In this document: positions 34,213-43,563 of the stretch, one piece after another
Position numbering within the stretch: position 1 is the first letter of the stretch
Layout: each line of letters opens with the position of its first letter
Assembly (NCBI GenBank): GCA_964451365.1
Contig: CAYVIB010000006.1
Coordinates: 62,001-126,000, forward strand
Source of the DNA: CAYVIB01 sp964451365
GTDB taxonomy: Bacteria; Pseudomonadota; Gammaproteobacteria; Pseudomonadales; Cellvibrionaceae
Direction of reading: 5' to 3'
Length of the DNA: 64,000 nucleotides
Position numbers and translations under genes: made by a program
Notes under the pieces: generated by a model
The model's input: only the letters and a program-made list of their open reading frames with translations
Told to the model about the DNA's origin: nothing
Database searches by the model: none

Positions 34213-35145
34213 TTAGATTTTTTCAGTCAGTTCGGGCAGGACTTCAAACAGATCCGCCACCAAACCGTAGTCCGCCACCTGGAAGATAGGCGCGTCCCCG
34301 TCCTTATTGATGGCGACAATCACTTTGGAATCCTTCATACCCGCCAGGTGCTGGATGGCTCCGGAAATTCCCACCGCGATGTACAGTTCCGGCGCAACAA
34401 TTTTACCCGTCTGCCCCACCTGCATATCGTTGGGCACGAAACCGGCGTCCACCGCCGCGCGGGACGCACCCACCGCGCCGCCGAGCTTGTCGGCCAACTT
34501 GTACAACAGGGAAAAGTTTTCGCCGTTCTGCATGCCGCGCCCGCCGGACACCACTACCCGGGCCGCGGTCAGGTCCGGTCGGTCCGATTTCGCCAGCTCC
34601 TCGCCGACAAAAGAGGACACGCCGGCATCGTTCGCACTGGAGACATTTTCGATCGCGGCGCTGCCACCTTCCGCCGCAGCCGGATCGAAGGCAGTGCCGC
34701 GCACGGTTAACACCTTGATCCTGTCGCTGCTTTTTACCGTTGCGATCACATTGCCGGCGTAGATCGGACGCTCGAAGGTATCGGCACTCTCCACCCCCAT
34801 CACATCGGAAATCGGCTGCACGTCGAGCAGCGCCCCAACCCGAGGCATAATATTTTTGCCGGTGGTCGTCGAAGGCGCGAGGATATGACTGTAATTATCC
34901 GCCAGTTCGGCAATGGCCGGCGCAACGTTTTCAGCCAGTTGATGTTCGTAAGCCGCATTGTCCAGCACGAGCACCTTGCTGACGCCGCGGACTTTTGCAG
35001 CCGCTTCCGCCACGCTGCCGCAATTGGCCCCAATCACCGCGACAACGACGTCACTATCCAGTTTCCCGGCCGCGGTAATCGTATTAAGGGTGGCACCCTT
35101 GAGAGAGTTGTTGTCGTGTTCCGCTATTACCAATACGCTCATCAC
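34213..35145 (-). CDS. etfA: Electron transfer flavoprotein alpha subunit
   Basis: This 310-residue subunit binds FAD of the electron transfer flavoprotein, which carries electrons from acyl-CoA and related dehydrogenases to ETF-ubiquinone oxidoreductase. The C-terminal FAD domain shows VVSGGRGMQNGENF, GASRAAVDAGFVPNDMQVGQTGK, APELYIAVGISGAIQHLAGM and VAINKDGDAPIFQVADYGLVAD, all hallmarks of EtfA. It overlaps etfB by 4 bp (ATGA). A strong terminator follows. The ETF-QO gene lies divergently 280 bp beyond etfB, so the complete respiratory ETF pathway is local. Confidence 0.97.
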   Translation of the reverse strand: MMSVLVIAEHDNNSLKGATLNTITAAGKLDSDVVVAVIGANCGSVAEAAAKVRGVSKVLVLDNAAYEHQLAENVAPAIAELADNYSHILAPSTTTGKNIMPRVGALLDVQPISDVMGVESADTFERPIYAGNVIATVKSSDRIKVLTVRGTAFDPAAAEGGSAAIENVSSANDAGVSSFVGEELAKSDRPDLTAARVVVSGGRGMQNGENFSLLYKLADKLGGAVGASRAAVDAGFVPNDMQVGQTGKIVAPELYIAVGISGAIQHLAGMKDSKVIVAINKDGDAPIFQVADYGLVADLFEVLPELTEKI

Positions 35146-35891
35146 ACCACCTTCGCTTCGTTTTTCAGTTTATCGACCAGTTCCTCCACGCTGCCCACCT
35201 TGATACCACCGGCTCGCTCCGGCGGCAGGGCCACTCCGACAAGCTCCACTCTCGGTGCCGTGTCGACGCCAAGGTCCGTCAGCGGAATTGTTTCGAGCGG
35301 TTTTTTCTTTGCTTTCATGATATTGGGGAGGGAAGCGTAGCGCGGTTCATTCAAGCGCAGGTCCGTGGTGACGATCGCCGGCAGCTTAAGCAATACCGTT
35401 TGCAGACCACCATCGATTTCCCTTGTAACCTCCACCTTGCCATCGGTAATGCTCACCTTGGAGGCGAACGTGCCCTGTGGCAGGTTGCACAGCGCCGCCA
35501 GCATCTGGCCGGTCTGGTTGTTGTCACCGTCGATGGACTGCTTGCCGAGAATAACCAGGTCGGGAGATTCTTTTTCGTAAACCGCCTTCAGGCATTTGGC
35601 GATTGCCAGTGGTTGCGGCATTTCCTCGGTCTCGATCAGTATCCCGCGATCCGCGCCAAGGGCCATTGCCGCGCGAATCTGCTCCTGTGCCTTGCCCGGC
35701 CCGATGGATACGACAACCACTTCACTCGCGGTACCGGCCTCCTTCAATCGCACCGCTTCCTCCACGGCAATTTCACAAAACGGGTTGATGGACATTTTCA
35801 CGTTGACCAGGTCCACACCGCTGCCGTCTGACTTGGGTCTCACCTTTACGTTGTAATCCACAACGCGCTTGATTGGCACTAGAATCTTCAT
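35142..35891 (-). CDS. etfB: Electron transfer flavoprotein beta subunit
   Basis: The 249-residue product starts from the ATG at 35891 (MKILVPIKRVVDYNVKVRPK), preceded by AAGGAG at about 12 nt. The longer reading to 35960 would add a basic tail not found in EtfB. Family motifs include NPFCEIAVEEAVRLKE, the ALGADRGI segment and GKQSIDGDNNQTGQMLA, which contacts AMP. It forms the ETF heterodimer with EtfA, encoded immediately downstream with a 4-bp overlap. Confidence 0.97.
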   Translation of the reverse strand: MKILVPIKRVVDYNVKVRPKSDGSGVDLVNVKMSINPFCEIAVEEAVRLKEAGTASEVVVVSIGPGKAQEQIRAAMALGADRGILIETEEMPQPLAIAKCLKAVYEKESPDLVILGKQSIDGDNNQTGQMLAALCNLPQGTFASKVSITDGKVEVTREIDGGLQTVLLKLPAIVTTDLRLNEPRYASLPNIMKAKKKPLETIPLTDLGVDTAPRVELVGVALPPERAGGIKVGSVEELVDKLKNEAKVV

Positions 35892-36170
35892 ACTGGAATA
35901 GGTCTCCTTGCTGCGTAATGTATGTTGCCGTTTATGCCGTCTGCCGGTTTTGGAACGCAAGTATAACCCGCGCGCCGCCTGAATTTATAACAAAAGTGAC
36001 CTGCAATCCCAACTCAATGTCACGACACCCGGGCGATTTTTGCCAGCCGCATCAGCGGGAATTGCCATTGGTGTTGTCTGCCCGCTCCTTTTATACTCCT
36101 ACCACTTCATTTTTCAGTTAACTGCCGCCACGGTTAATTTTTAATCGCCTGCCGACAATGGGAGTCATTA

Positions 36171-37823
36171 GTGGAAAACACAGTTGAAAGAGAATCAATG
36201 GAATACGATGTGGTTATCGTTGGCGCCGGCCCCGCCGGGCTGTCCGCCGCCTGCCGCCTTAAACAGATCAATGCCGACATTAATGTGTGTGTCGTTGAAA
36301 AAGGCTCGGAAGTCGGTGCCCATATTCTTTCCGGCGCCGTGTTCGAACCGACGGCACTGAACGAACTCTTTCCCGACTGGAAAACCCGCAACGCGCCAAT
36401 CCACACCAACGTCAGCGATGACGAAGTTTTTCTGCTGCAAAATGCCACCGGCGGCCGCAAAATTCCCAACCTGTTCGTGCCTTTTACCATGCACAATAAA
36501 GGCAACCATATTATCAGTCTCGGCAACTTTTGCCGCTGGCTGGCGGAGCAGGCGGAAAACCTCGGGGTGGAAATTTTTCCCGGCTTCGCCGCGGCGGATA
36601 TTCTCTACGACGAGAACAAAACCGTGCTCGGCGTACTGACGGGGGATATGGGGATAACAAAAAATGGCGAGCGGAAAGATGGCTACATACCAGGCATGGA
36701 ACTGCGGGCGAAATACACTCTTCTTGCCGAAGGCTGTCACGGTCACATCGGCAAAAAACTGATTCGCGATTTTAAACTGAATAAAGGAAAGGAACCGCAA
36801 CACTACGGCATCGGCATCAAGGAACTGTGGAAAATACCGGCGGAACAACACCGGCAGGGCCTGGTGGTGCACACGGCAGGTTGGCCCTTATCAGAAAGCG
36901 GCACTGCCGGTGGCGGTTTTCTCTATCACATCGAAGACAACCAGGTGGCGGTGGGACTGATTACCGACCTGTCCTATGCCAATCCGTACGTCGGGCCGTT
37001 CGAGGAATTCCAACGCTACAAACACCACCCGGAAATTAAGAAGTACCTGGAAAAAGGAGAGCGTATTGCCTACGGCGCGCGGGCAATCTGCAAAGGCGGT
37101 GTTCAATCGCAACCGAAGATGCATTTTCCCGGCGGGCTGCTGATTGGTGACGACGCCGGCACACTGAACTTCGCCAAAATCAAGGGTTCGCACACCGCCA
37201 TGAAATCCGGCATGCTCGCCGCTGAAGTGGTGGCCGCCGCCCTCGCCGACGGCAAACAGAATACCGACCTTGCCGAATTCGGTACTGCCTACAAAAATTC
37301 CTGGGCCTATAAGGAGTTGCACACACAGCGCAACTTCGGCCCCGCCCAGCACAAGTGGGGGAATTTCTGGGGCTCGGCTTACGCTTTTATCGACCTGAAT
37401 ATCTTTCGCGGCGCCCTGCCCTGGACGTTGAGCGATCCGACACCGGATTACGCCACGATGAACAAGGCCGGCGAGAGCAAAAAAATCCGTTATCCCAAAC
37501 CGGATGGAAAACTGAGTTTCGACAAACTGTCTTCCGTGTTTTTATCCAACACCAATCACGATGAAGACCAGCCAGTGCACTTGCAGTTAAAAGACTCGTC
37601 CATTCCCATCCGGCACAACCTGCCGGTTTACGACGAACCTGCACAGCGTTACTGCCCGGCGGCGGTCTATGAAGTGGTCGAAGAAGCCAACGGCGAAAAG
37701 CGTTTCCAGATCAACGCGCAAAACTGCGTGCACTGTAAAACCTGCGATATAAAAGACCCATCGCAGAATATTAACTGGACCGTGCCGGAAGGCGGCGGCG
37801 GACCGAATTACCCGAATATGTAA
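36171..37823 (+). CDS. Electron transfer flavoprotein-ubiquinone oxidoreductase
   Basis: This 550-residue membrane-associated flavoprotein passes electrons from ETF to ubiquinone. The N-terminal FAD fold has VIVGAGPAGLSAAC (about residues 14-27). Downstream are GCHGHIGKKLI and the quinone-binding part. The C-terminal 4Fe-4S cluster is marked by RYCPAAVY and NAQNCVHCKTCDIKDPSQNINW (four cysteines), ending in PEGGGGPNYPNM. The start is GTG at 36171 or the ATG at 36198 (MEYDVVIVG); the first gives the longer tail usual in bacteria. It is divergent from etfBA, its partner. Confidence 0.96.
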   Translation: MENTVERESMEYDVVIVGAGPAGLSAACRLKQINADINVCVVEKGSEVGAHILSGAVFEPTALNELFPDWKTRNAPIHTNVSDDEVFLLQNATGGRKIPNLFVPFTMHNKGNHIISLGNFCRWLAEQAENLGVEIFPGFAAADILYDENKTVLGVLTGDMGITKNGERKDGYIPGMELRAKYTLLAEGCHGHIGKKLIRDFKLNKGKEPQHYGIGIKELWKIPAEQHRQGLVVHTAGWPLSESGTAGGGFLYHIEDNQVAVGLITDLSYANPYVGPFEEFQRYKHHPEIKKYLEKGERIAYGARAICKGGVQSQPKMHFPGGLLIGDDAGTLNFAKIKGSHTAMKSGMLAAEVVAAALADGKQNTDLAEFGTAYKNSWAYKELHTQRNFGPAQHKWGNFWGSAYAFIDLNIFRGALPWTLSDPTPDYATMNKAGESKKIRYPKPDGKLSFDKLSSVFLSNTNHDEDQPVHLQLKDSSIPIRHNLPVYDEPAQRYCPAAVYEVVEEANGEKRFQINAQNCVHCKTCDIKDPSQNINWTVPEGGGGPNYPNM

Positions 37824-37849
37824 AAACCCGTAGGGTATATCTGAGTGAA

Positions 37850-38518
37850 TTAAATTCGGGAACTTATGAATTTACCACCGCTAATTTGCTCCACATACGC
37901 CAAGGCGGCATAAGGAAGCAACGCGGTCGGCCCGTCATTTTCCAGAGTCAGCATTTTGCCGCGTGCGCTGACCAGGGCTGTATCGACAATATTACCGGTG
38001 GCAACATCCACCAAAACAACTTTGAAAGCCAGCTTGTCTGGCGCAAAGTATTTATCGGGATGAACGGTGGAGCCTTCGGATAATTCACGCAGGCTGTCGA
38101 ATTCATCGCTCAGGGAAACAAGACTCGGATAAACCAGAATCTGCGCATCCGCAATGCGCGCTTCGGCCAGCGCGTTTAGCAGTGATTGCCGTTCAACGGC
38201 AACACCGGTGGCGGGAAACACCCGCGCCAGATTATGTGCAAGGGCATCGAACACCGCGCTGCTTAAACGCGGATAGGCATCCGCCTTCGCCGGATTGGAA
38301 AAAGCACCCCGCGCCAAATACAAGCGGGTATTCGGGTGGAGAGTCCACTCGGCACTGCGGTTGACCTCGCAGGCTTTCCGCAGCCGCATATCCGCCAGGA
38401 TATCGCGTGCGACGTTAGCGGTGTATTGGGTTGTGCATGCATTCAGAACCAGGCATGACAACATTATTAACAACAGCCTGAACCGGCAACGAAATTTGCT
38501 TTTAAAAAACATACCCAT
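37850..38518 (-). CDS. DUF4823-like lipoprotein
   Basis: This 222-residue protein has an N-terminal signal and lipobox (LVLNAC, C28). The body resembles the DUF4823 family of proteobacterial lipoproteins: an alpha/beta domain with LARGAFSNPAKAD..., ADAQILVYPSLVSL and FKVVLVDVATGNIVDTALVSARG. The last motif is often seen in envelope-assembly lipoproteins. It has no local partner. It is convergent with the ETF-QO gene and divergent from tesB. Family identification is by pattern only. Confidence 0.7.
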   Translation of the reverse strand: MGMFFKSKFRCRFRLLLIMLSCLVLNACTTQYTANVARDILADMRLRKACEVNRSAEWTLHPNTRLYLARGAFSNPAKADAYPRLSSAVFDALAHNLARVFPATGVAVERQSLLNALAEARIADAQILVYPSLVSLSDEFDSLRELSEGSTVHPDKYFAPDKLAFKVVLVDVATGNIVDTALVSARGKMLTLENDGPTALLPYAALAYVEQISGGKFISSRI

Positions 38519-38581
38519 CCACTTTGACGATAAACCTTATTGTTGGGTTATCGGCGGGGCCCGGCAGGATTTGAGGTTTTT

Positions 38582-39436
38582 ATGACAGCATCGATACAAC
38601 AACTACTCGACCTGGAACGACTGGACAACAACCTGTTTCGCAGCCGCTTTCACCGGGAAAATTTCCGCAAAACATTATTCGGCGGCCAAGTGCTGAGCCA
38701 GGCACTGATGGCAGCCTACCTGACGCGGGAAAAAGGTATGCCGCACTCCCTGCACGCCTATTTTTTGCGCGCCGGCAGCAGCGAGTCGCCGGTAATTTAT
38801 GATGTGGAAAACGTGCGCGATGGACGCAGTCTCGCAAGCCGGCGCGCGGTGGCGCGACAATTCGGCCGACCGATTTTCAACCTCTCGGCCTCATTTCATG
38901 TTCAGGAACCGGGCTTCAGCCACCAGGAGCCGATACCCGCCGGCGTTCCGTCACCGGAAGAAATTCTTAAGCAACGAAAACTGTCCTCGGGACAGATGAA
39001 CGTCCCAATAGGAACGAGAGAACCGGATCAGTCCGCCAGTCCATTCGATATGCTGCCAATTGATAAGGATTTGTTTGTGTCCCGGGACATCCGGCCACCC
39101 GACGCACTTTACTGGATGAAAACCTCCGAACCGCTTCCCGACGACCCGATTTATCACCTTTGCGCACTGGCCTTCGCGTCCGATATTGGCCTGCTGGCAA
39201 CTGCCCTGCTGCCCCACGACGCAACTATTTTCGACTCCACCATCTTTGCCGCCAGTATCGATCACGCCATGTGGTTTCATTGGAACGACTTCCGCGCCGA
39301 CGAATGGATACTGTGCCAAAGCCACAGCCCGTGGGCTGGTGGCGCCCGGGGTTTCTCGATCGCCAACATTTATACCCGCGAAGGCAAGCTGATCGCTTCC
39401 ACCGCGCAGGAGGGACTTATCCGGCCTGTAAATTAA
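38582..39436 (+). CDS. tesB: Acyl-CoA thioesterase II
   Basis: The 284-residue product starts from the ATG at 38582, preceded by GAGG; an upstream in-frame start at 38540 lacks this signal. It is a double-hotdog thioesterase hydrolysing medium- and long-chain acyl-CoA. Motifs are FGGQVLSQALMAAYLT (about 32-47), LHAYFLRAGSS with R in the oxyanion region, NLSASFHVQE and, near the end, DHAMWFH and LCQSHSPWAGGARGFS. The catalytic Asp/Gln/Thr triad of E. coli TesB fits these segments. Length matches TesB (286). Confidence 0.95.
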   Translation: MTASIQQLLDLERLDNNLFRSRFHRENFRKTLFGGQVLSQALMAAYLTREKGMPHSLHAYFLRAGSSESPVIYDVENVRDGRSLASRRAVARQFGRPIFNLSASFHVQEPGFSHQEPIPAGVPSPEEILKQRKLSSGQMNVPIGTREPDQSASPFDMLPIDKDLFVSRDIRPPDALYWMKTSEPLPDDPIYHLCALAFASDIGLLATALLPHDATIFDSTIFAASIDHAMWFHWNDFRADEWILCQSHSPWAGGARGFSIANIYTREGKLIASTAQEGLIRPVN

Positions 39437-39663
39437 TGATTTATATGATAAAAATTATCTTCTTATTCTTTGGATAAAAAACCGGCGGCACGGATATGAG
39501 AATTTGGTTTAAAAAAAGCCAATGCTCGCCTGGAAGTTTTTTGTTTATCTTCGATACTTAAAATACCGGTGAATACACATCCCCCCAAGTGTTCAAATCA
39601 CCGGGAGAGCTAACCAAGCTCAATAGGATTAAAAAAGTCCTTAATGTTTCACTCCTAATGGTC

Positions 39664-39704
39664 CTAGCCCGACGCTCTCCCCCCGAAACGTCGGGCTTTT
39701 TTTT
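39664..39704 (+). terminator. Strong intrinsic terminator, possibly ending a small RNA
   Basis: AGCCCGACG (39666-39674), a 14-nt loop and CGTCGGGCT (39689-39697), then eight T. It lies 230 bp after tesB, farther than expected for a simple gene terminator. The preceding about 100 nt (39580-39663) contain no ORF but can fold (ATTAA/TTAAT and AGGA/TCCT pairs near 39628-39648). Confidence 0.85.
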
Positions 39705-39730
39705 GTGCCTGCGTTTTAAAACGCTTTCAT

Positions 39731-40414
39731 CTATTCCTGTCCACGCACCTGCCGGTACCATTGTGAAGGCTCCTTTAGTTCACCGTCCTCCCTCACTTCC
39801 GGGTAATCAATTCCCTTGCTATCGCAGTACGCGGCTATAGTGGGGTGCGCCCAGCGAAAAAAACGTGCGCGAAAAATCTTCTCCGATAACCGGCGCCGGT
39901 CGTACATTCCTTTTACCTCGCGTTGCCTTTGTGCTTCGCTCAGAATCAGCGCGCAGGCCACCGACACATTCAGCGATTCCACCATTCCCATCATCGGCAA
40001 TATCACCTGGTGATTTACATTGGCAACCGTATAATTACTCAAGCCTTTCACCTCCGCACCAAGCACCAATGCGGTAGGCAGCGTGTAATCTACTTCACGA
40101 AACGGAACTGCCGAAGAGGAAAGGCTGGCAGCGACCAACTGGTAGCCTTGCCGCCTTAAAGATTCAACCGGCTCCAGAATGCTGGCATAGTGGTTAACAT
40201 TAACCCATTTATCGGCGCTGGCAGAAGTACCATTAAATATCTGGTACCCCTCGGCAGGCACAACCGCATGTATGGAGTCGACGCCGACGGAATCGCAGGT
40301 GCGAATAATCGCGGACAGGTTTCGTCCTTTGTGGACTTCGTCCGTTATCACCGTCAAATCCGGTTGGCGGCGATTGAGGACATCACAAATGCGTTTAAAT
40401 CGTTCAGGTGTCAT
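39731..40414 (-). CDS. trmH: tRNA (guanosine(18)-2'-O)-methyltransferase TrmH
   Basis: This 227-residue SPOUT-class enzyme 2'-O-methylates G18 in the tRNA D-loop using S-adenosylmethionine. Motif 1 is KGRNLSAIIRTCDSVG (about 30-45, with the catalytic arginine), motif 2 LVLGAEVKGLS, motif 3 ILPMMGMVESLNVSVACALILSEAQRQR, which forms the trefoil knot. N- and C-terminal helical extensions match TrmH rather than TrmL or RlmB. Length agrees with E. coli TrmH (229). Confidence 0.96.
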   Translation of the reverse strand: MTPERFKRICDVLNRRQPDLTVITDEVHKGRNLSAIIRTCDSVGVDSIHAVVPAEGYQIFNGTSASADKWVNVNHYASILEPVESLRRQGYQLVAASLSSSAVPFREVDYTLPTALVLGAEVKGLSNYTVANVNHQVILPMMGMVESLNVSVACALILSEAQRQREVKGMYDRRRLSEKIFRARFFRWAHPTIAAYCDSKGIDYPEVREDGELKEPSQWYRQVRGQE

Positions 40415-40881
40415 GTTCGGACAAGTTATTTATGTTGGATAATAAGAAGTGAACTGATTACGTTAAAATAATCTAATAATTTTGAAAATAAATATTGCAG
40501 TTTTACGACAAAGCTCGTTTTTCCTTCAGCAATTTTTTTCCACATTTCCTGTGGATAACTTAGTGGATAGCGTTCCCGAAAAGCAGTAGAAGGCCTGCAA
40601 TTGCTAGTGCCATGCTAGATTGTACAATTTTTATCCTGTTATATATTTCCATTATTTTTCAATAACTTATGCTAAATAAATAAAGTAATTTCTAGTGGTG
40701 ATTGCAACTCTTATTAAAAAAACATGTTAAGTATTGACATTTCCGAGCGTGTGCATAACAAGTTAGCGGAAGCTAACCGCATACACGCTATAGAAACAAT
40801 TTCGTCATAAATCAAGTTACTTTTACGAATTTAATTTTTCTGTAATCTTGCGACCGAAGCGACAATAAATTACTCCGGCTT
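40415..40881. other. AT-rich 467-bp intergenic region with a two-part hairpin upstream of the AddB-like gene
   Basis: No ORF is supported. The stretch 40430-40730 is strikingly AT-rich compared with its surroundings. TTGACA at 40734-40739 is followed by a long hairpin, 40747-40788. The hairpin has outer stem GCGTGT/ACACGC, a GC pair next to an AT bulge, and inner stem GTTAGC-GGAA-GCTAAC (40762-40777). There is no T-run after it. It could be a folded leader RNA or an operator for the nuclease-helicase operon starting at 40882. Confidence 0.45.
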
Positions 40882-43563
40882 ATGATCTCCATGAAGCAAC
40901 AAACCGCAATCCCGGTGGCAATCTCAAAACTGAATTCAGGCCGGTCACTGCTTTTGGCGGCCAACCAGCGCCTGTCGCGTTTTTTGGCCAGCACCCTCTA
41001 CGCCGGCAACCTGCCCGCCAGGGGCCTCAAAATCCTCCCGCTGGAAAGCTGGATCGGCGAGTGCTGGCGTGAGGCCCAGGATCTCGCGGCACCCGGCGCC
41101 GATGTTGCCCTGCTCAATGGCGACCAGGAAACCCTGATATGGCAGCAATTGGCCAACATCCAACTTTCACACACCCAACTGATCAACCCGGAGGCAGTTA
41201 CCGATGCCTTGGTCGATGCGCGTGCCATTATCGATGGCTGGAATCTTCCTGCCGAGGAAATAGCGCAATATCCGTCGCCGGAAACCCAGCTGCTCCAAAC
41301 CTGCCTTGCCGAATTTCGAACCACCCTTGCCGGCAGGCGGCAAATTACCCGGGAGCAAGCTCTGCACCGGTTAACCGGCTACTTTGACAGCGGAATACTA
41401 AAACCGGTGGAAACACTTTATCTCTACGGCTTCACCGATCTCTCCCCACTGCTGCACACCCTTTTGCGAAAGGTTGCGCAGGCTGTGGAAATACTGCCGT
41501 TACTCCACCAGGGAGAAACACCATCATTTTGGTCAACCAGCGCATCGAATAAACAAAAGGAACTGGCCGCGGCAGCGTCCTGGTGCCGGCGGAAACTTGA
41601 GCAAAAACCCGACTGCCGTATTGGTATTATCGTGCCCGGACTCGAATCGCACCGGTCACAGGTGGAACAGGCTTTTATAGAAGAGTTCGATCCGGACTAT
41701 TTTTCCAGCCCTGAAAAAACCGACACCCAGGCACCCTACGACATATCCATCGGCGTTCCATTAACCGATGTTCCCGTTATCGGCTCCGCATTCGACTTGT
41801 TCGGCCTGGCAAAGAACGAGCTGTCGCACCAACAGGTGCGGTCCCTGATGCTATCCCCCTTCTGGGGTAATGGGGTCGATCTCGCCCGCATGCGATTTCT
41901 CGATGAACTAAATCGCTGGCCGGAACGAAAATACCGACTGGCTTATCTTCGGGAAAAATATGCGGCTTTCGATGGGACCGGCGAACCTGGTTTGCAAAAG
42001 GCATCCGACAGGCTTGTCGAGAGCGTCACCTTGGTCCGGCGCAACGCAGGCAATCACGAACTCGCCCACTGGGTCACGGCGGTGAAGTCCTTCCTTAAAA
42101 CCCTCGGCTGGCCGGGACCGCGCCCCCTGAACAGTGTTGAATACCAGGCAGTAAATCAGTTTTTCGACTGGCTCGACGCGCTCCCCGCTTACAACAATGT
42201 GATCCGCGAAAAATTTTCGTTTACCGGTGCCACCGCGCAAATGCGTTCGATGCTCAAGCGCAAAATCTTCCATCCGCAGACTCCGCCGGCACCCGTTCAG
42301 GTGATGGGATTGATGGAAGGCGCCGGCATGGCGTTTGACTGCTGCTGGCTGGTAGGTATGAGCGGCGATCAGATTCCCGCCGCACCCCGGCCCAACCCGT
42401 TTATTCCCATCCAGCTGCAAAAAAAATACAGGACTCCCCGCTGCTCCGCCGAGCGCGAGTTGGAATATGCGCAAAGCTTGATTGCGAACTACAAGGCCTG
42501 CGCCGGGGAAATTATTTTCAGCTATTCCAGCGAAGGCGAAAATGAAGGCACCCGCGTCAGTCCGCTGCTAAAGGATATTGAGTATCGCGACATCGATATA
42601 TTGCACCGCGGCCAATCGGAAATCCTTGAATACCTGAACCGCTGCACCACTTCCAGAAACTACGAGTTCTATACGGACGATTCCGCTCCCGCGATGAAAG
42701 ACAACGACCCGCGTTTCGGTAGCATTTCGCACATTAAACTGCACAACACCAACCCGCTGTACGCCGTTCTTTATTACCGTTTCGGCGCGGAGGATATTCA
42801 GGCTCCCGCATTGGGCATGGATCCCGCGACACGGGGCGTGATTGTGCATCTGGTCCTGGCCCGTTTTTGGAGTGAGACCAAAACGTCCGAGCGACTGATG
42901 CAGGATCTCGGTGACCTGGAAAACCGGTTGAGAAAAATGATTGATTCAATCGTTTCCACCTGTGACCTTCCAGCGCTTTCAAACGAGGAAATACACCAGG
43001 AAAAACAGCGCACATTCGAGATTGTCCACGACTGGCTGCGTTGGGAGGCAAGTCGCCCTCCCTTCACCGTCGTTGGTATTGAGGAGAAAAAGCACCTCGC
43101 CCTGCTGAACAAAAAAATCTCCGTGCGCATCGACCGCATTGATCAACTGGCCACCGGCGAGACGCTGGTGATCGATTACAAAACCGGTGCCACCAACCTG
43201 GCGGGCCTGCAAAAACTGCCACTGCAGGACCCTCAATTGCCGGTTTACGCTTTGTGTGCGGATCCGGATGTTCATGCAATTGCCTACGCGGAAATCAATC
43301 GTAAAAATAATCGCCTGAATGGCATCGGCGAATTGAGTGAAACCCAAGCGGGTATCCTCTCACCGGCGCAATTGAAAAGTGACGATGGACCGGACAACTG
43401 GACCGACCTGAAAGTGTGGTGGCAGACGGACCTGGAAGCCTCGCTGGAAGAAATCCGCTCCGGCCGCTGCCCCTGTGTAACCCTGAATCCGGCGGAAGCC
43501 GCTTATTATGACTTTTTGATGCCCATCACACGCGAACAGGAAGAGGCAACCGACTTTGAATAA
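40882..43563 (+). CDS. AddB-like inactivated-helicase/PD-(D/E)XK nuclease (TIGR03623-type DNA repair protein)
   Basis: This 893-residue protein has an N-terminal part resembling the iron-sulfur/inactive helicase-like domains of AddB (SLLLAANQRLSRFL; LYGFTDLSPLLHTLLR; VMGLMEGAGMAFDCCWLVGMS). A C-terminal RecB-type nuclease follows: GVIVHLVLARFW, then VRIDRIDQLATGETLVIDYKTG with the catalytic D and DYK, then QLPVYAL. It is likely the nuclease partner of the helicase-nuclease encoded next, with which it overlaps by 8 bp. The pair should process double-strand breaks like AddAB/RexAB. I saw no four-cysteine iron-sulfur cluster by eye. Confidence 0.88.
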   Translation: MISMKQQTAIPVAISKLNSGRSLLLAANQRLSRFLASTLYAGNLPARGLKILPLESWIGECWREAQDLAAPGADVALLNGDQETLIWQQLANIQLSHTQLINPEAVTDALVDARAIIDGWNLPAEEIAQYPSPETQLLQTCLAEFRTTLAGRRQITREQALHRLTGYFDSGILKPVETLYLYGFTDLSPLLHTLLRKVAQAVEILPLLHQGETPSFWSTSASNKQKELAAAASWCRRKLEQKPDCRIGIIVPGLESHRSQVEQAFIEEFDPDYFSSPEKTDTQAPYDISIGVPLTDVPVIGSAFDLFGLAKNELSHQQVRSLMLSPFWGNGVDLARMRFLDELNRWPERKYRLAYLREKYAAFDGTGEPGLQKASDRLVESVTLVRRNAGNHELAHWVTAVKSFLKTLGWPGPRPLNSVEYQAVNQFFDWLDALPAYNNVIREKFSFTGATAQMRSMLKRKIFHPQTPPAPVQVMGLMEGAGMAFDCCWLVGMSGDQIPAAPRPNPFIPIQLQKKYRTPRCSAERELEYAQSLIANYKACAGEIIFSYSSEGENEGTRVSPLLKDIEYRDIDILHRGQSEILEYLNRCTTSRNYEFYTDDSAPAMKDNDPRFGSISHIKLHNTNPLYAVLYYRFGAEDIQAPALGMDPATRGVIVHLVLARFWSETKTSERLMQDLGDLENRLRKMIDSIVSTCDLPALSNEEIHQEKQRTFEIVHDWLRWEASRPPFTVVGIEEKKHLALLNKKISVRIDRIDQLATGETLVIDYKTGATNLAGLQKLPLQDPQLPVYALCADPDVHAIAYAEINRKNNRLNGIGELSETQAGILSPAQLKSDDGPDNWTDLKVWWQTDLEASLEEIRSGRCPCVTLNPAEAAYYDFLMPITREQEEATDFE

